Assembly (NCBI GenBank): GCA_002366645.1 | Contig: DFBM01000180.1 | Coordinates: forward strand, 1-6,338 | Length of the DNA stretch: 6,338 nt | Reading direction: 5' to 3' | DNA from: Rhodobacterales bacterium UBA3080 | GTDB lineage: Bacteria; Pseudomonadota; Alphaproteobacteria; Rhodobacterales; Rhodobacteraceae | In this document: positions 5,022-6,338 of the stretch, piece after piece | How the letters are laid out: each line of letters begins with the position of its first letter | How positions within the stretch are numbered: position 1 is the first letter of the stretch | Program-made: the position numbers and the translations under genes | The notes under the pieces: model-generated | What the model was told of the DNA's origin: nothing | The model's input: only the letters and a program-made list of their open reading frames with translations | The model's database searches: none

Positions 5022-5987
5022 ATGTCGAAAAAACCTACCCTTTGGATAACTCGCAAACTGTCGGATGCGACGCTTGAACGCGCCGCGCGTGATTATGATG
5101 TGATCATCAATCACGAAGACGGTTTGCACACGGCCACCGATATCATCGCGATGTCCGCCAAGGTCGATGCGATTATGCCGTGTCATTCCGAGATTTTTGA
5201 CGCGGCCGTTGCTGCCAAGCTGGACCCGAGGGTGAAAATAATAGCCAACCATTCGGTAGGTGTAGACCATTGCGATCTCGAGGCGCTGGGTGCGCGCGGG
5301 ATCATGGTCACCAACACACCAGATGTTCTGTCGGACGCAACGGCGGATATCGCCATGTTGCTGATGCTTGGGGCGGCAAGGCGTTGCGTGGAAGGCGACC
5401 GTCTGATGCGGACGGGTGAGTGGGACTTCTGGAGCCCGTCGTTTATGGTGGGCAAACAAGTCAGCCGCGCACGGCTCGGCATTGTTGGTATGGGCCGCGT
5501 AGGGCAGGTGATGGCCAAACGCGCGCGCGGTTTCGACATGGAAGTGCACTACTACAACCGCTCACGTTTGCCGGACGAACAAGAGATGGGGGCAACCTAT
5601 CACGAAACTGTTGAAGATCTGCTGGGCGTCTCGGATTTCTTGTCGTTACATTGTCCGGCAACACCCGAAACCACCGGTATGATGAACGATGAGCGTTTTG
5701 CCCTGCTGCCGGACGGGGCTGTTTTCGTTAACACTGCCCGCGGCGCGCTCGTAGATGAAGACGCTTTATTGGCGGCGCTCGACTCCGGTAAAGTCTCGGC
5801 GGCTGGTCTGGATTGCTTTGTGGCGGAGCCCGGTGGTAATCCGGCGTTCTCGAAGTACGAAAACGTGTTTATGCTACCTCACATTGGCAGCGCGACGCGT
5901 GCCACACGTGACGCTATGGGTTTCCGCGCATTAGATAACCTTGATGCATTTTTTGGCGGCAAAACCCCGCTGGACTCACTTACCTAA
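5022..5987 (+). CDS. D-isomer-specific 2-hydroxyacid dehydrogenase, glyoxylate/hydroxypyruvate reductase-like
   Basis: This cytoplasmic NAD(P)-dependent enzyme interconverts a 2-oxo acid and a D-2-hydroxy acid. The 321-residue length is typical. The N-terminal substrate domain includes N-H-S-V-G-V-D-H (76-83), a carboxylate-binding loop. The Rossmann motif G-M-G-R-V-G is at 156-161. The catalytic residues are present in order: R240 (N-T-A-R-G), E269 (A-E-P) and H287 (L-P-H-I-G-S). After the second Rossmann strand comes Y-Y-N-R-S-R (177-182); a basic residue instead of Asp favours NADP(H), as in glyoxylate/hydroxypyruvate reductases. The ATG is one base after the stop of the small membrane gene with only a weak ribosome binding site, so translation is probably coupled. 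It is the last recognisable gene of the operon. Glyoxylate, hydroxypyruvate or another short 2-oxo acid is plausible; a phosphoglycerate dehydrogenase role is unlikely without a C-terminal regulatory domain. Confidence 0.92.
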   Translation: MSKKPTLWITRKLSDATLERAARDYDVIINHEDGLHTATDIIAMSAKVDAIMPCHSEIFDAAVAAKLDPRVKIIANHSVGVDHCDLEALGARGIMVTNTPDVLSDATADIAMLLMLGAARRCVEGDRLMRTGEWDFWSPSFMVGKQVSRARLGIVGMGRVGQVMAKRARGFDMEVHYYNRSRLPDEQEMGATYHETVEDLLGVSDFLSLHCPATPETTGMMNDERFALLPDGAVFVNTARGALVDEDALLAALDSGKVSAAGLDCFVAEPGGNPAFSKYENVFMLPHIGSATRATRDAMGFRALDNLDAFFGGKTPLDSLT

Positions 5988-6338
5988 CTATCGCCGTTAA
6001 ATTTCTACCGCTGTTCTCGGATACGATGAGGTTTGTTGTTGGCGCGGCAAACCTCCGGCTCGGAAGTGCTTTAGACTTGAGCGAGTTCAGCCGCTCTGGC
6101 GACATTGTAAATTGTTGAATCCGATTCTCTATCCACAGTTTTTACACCTGCCTTTTGCTAAAGTTTTGGTCGAAGTGTGGATTATTTCTTCTGACCGGAG
6201 GTCGAGAACGTTCCGTTTTGGCAAGCCGTTTCCATCTGTCATTTCGATCTTGCGCATACCAGAGAACCGAATTTCGTGTCCTTGGACGGGTGTGGGAGAG
6301 TATCCTTATTCACTCTGACCTGCCACTAAGAATTTCCT
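5988..6338. other. Gene-free stretch after the operon
   Basis: I can support no gene in these 351 bases. The + strand frame from 6001 to 6318 has no stop but contains no ATG. The only start-like codons for its second half are TTG at 6112 or 6115 without a ribosome binding site, and the translation resembles no family I know. On the − strand a 42-codon frame begins with ATG at about 6258 and a roughly 41-codon frame with ATG at about 6104; both lack signatures. A hairpin at 6028-6055 is listed separately. The stretch may hold the operon's transcript end, the decayed remains of a gene, or the upstream region of a gene beyond the window. Confidence 0.5.
6028..6055. terminator. Stem-loop after the dehydrogenase gene, possible transcript end
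   Basis: GAGGTTTG (6028-6035) and CAAACCTC (6048-6055) form a perfect 8-bp stem with a 12-base loop, which can be shortened by two G-T pairs and a G-C pair. It lies 41 bases after the dehydrogenase stop. The next bases are CGGCTCGGAAG, with no U-tract, so it is not a canonical intrinsic terminator. It may protect the 3' end of an mRNA ended by Rho, or act in both orientations because it is symmetric. Confidence 0.35.

Noticed and set aside
4956..5549. A 197-codon − strand open frame opposite the dehydrogenase
   Set aside because: The + strand protein has complete catalytic and cofactor motifs. The antisense product is His/Arg-rich with no signature, typical of a shadow frame.
6079..6096. A small hairpin GAGCG/CGCTC as a terminator
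   Set aside because: The five-base stem has no U-tract after it, too weak to call.
6112..6318. A 68-residue reading frame starting at TTG
   Set aside because: It has a rare start codon, no ribosome binding site and no recognisable family. It is noted only as part of the longer stop-free frame.

Overview
The window holds one compact, co-directional (+ strand) transport-plus-catabolism operon of the kind common in alphaproteobacteria, most like the marine Rhodobacterales (Roseobacter group). That placement is inferred from the Tat-exported TRAP binding protein, the protein-level resemblance to the TakP/FcbT1 class of TRAP systems, the moderate GC content and the tight gene packing. No rRNA, tRNA or marker gene is present to confirm it.

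Layout: positions 1-305 are a non-coding leader with several short inverted and direct repeats and a good ribosome binding site. Then come a TRAP periplasmic binding protein (306-1409), a GC-rich stem-loop in the 80-base gap (1435-1457), the small TRAP permease DctQ (1490-2059), the large TRAP permease DctM (2098-3462), an amidase-signature hydrolase overlapping dctM by four bases (3459-4808), a 64-residue two-helix membrane protein of unknown role (4826-5020), and a D-isomer-specific 2-hydroxyacid dehydrogenase (5022-5987). The last 351 bases (5988-6338) carry no gene I can support. They contain a stem-loop and an unusually long stop-free frame with no credible start.

Likely joint function (inference): the three TRAP subunits import a small organic anion using the sodium or proton gradient. 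The cytoplasmic amidase cleaves a C-N bond and the NAD(P)-dependent dehydrogenase interconverts a 2-oxo acid and a 2-hydroxy acid. The gene set therefore suggests uptake and use of an amide-bearing 2-oxo- or 2-hydroxy-carboxylate, but the substrate cannot be read from sequence. The binding protein keeps the Gln and Arg of the TakP-type pocket but differs at the position of its Trp and in the loop after it, so the ligand may not be a standard TakP ligand.

The most novel elements are the small two-helix membrane protein, which has the strongest ribosome binding site of the downstream genes, and the 17-base perfect inverted repeat just upstream of the first gene. I saw no CRISPR array, insertion sequence, phage gene or RNA gene.
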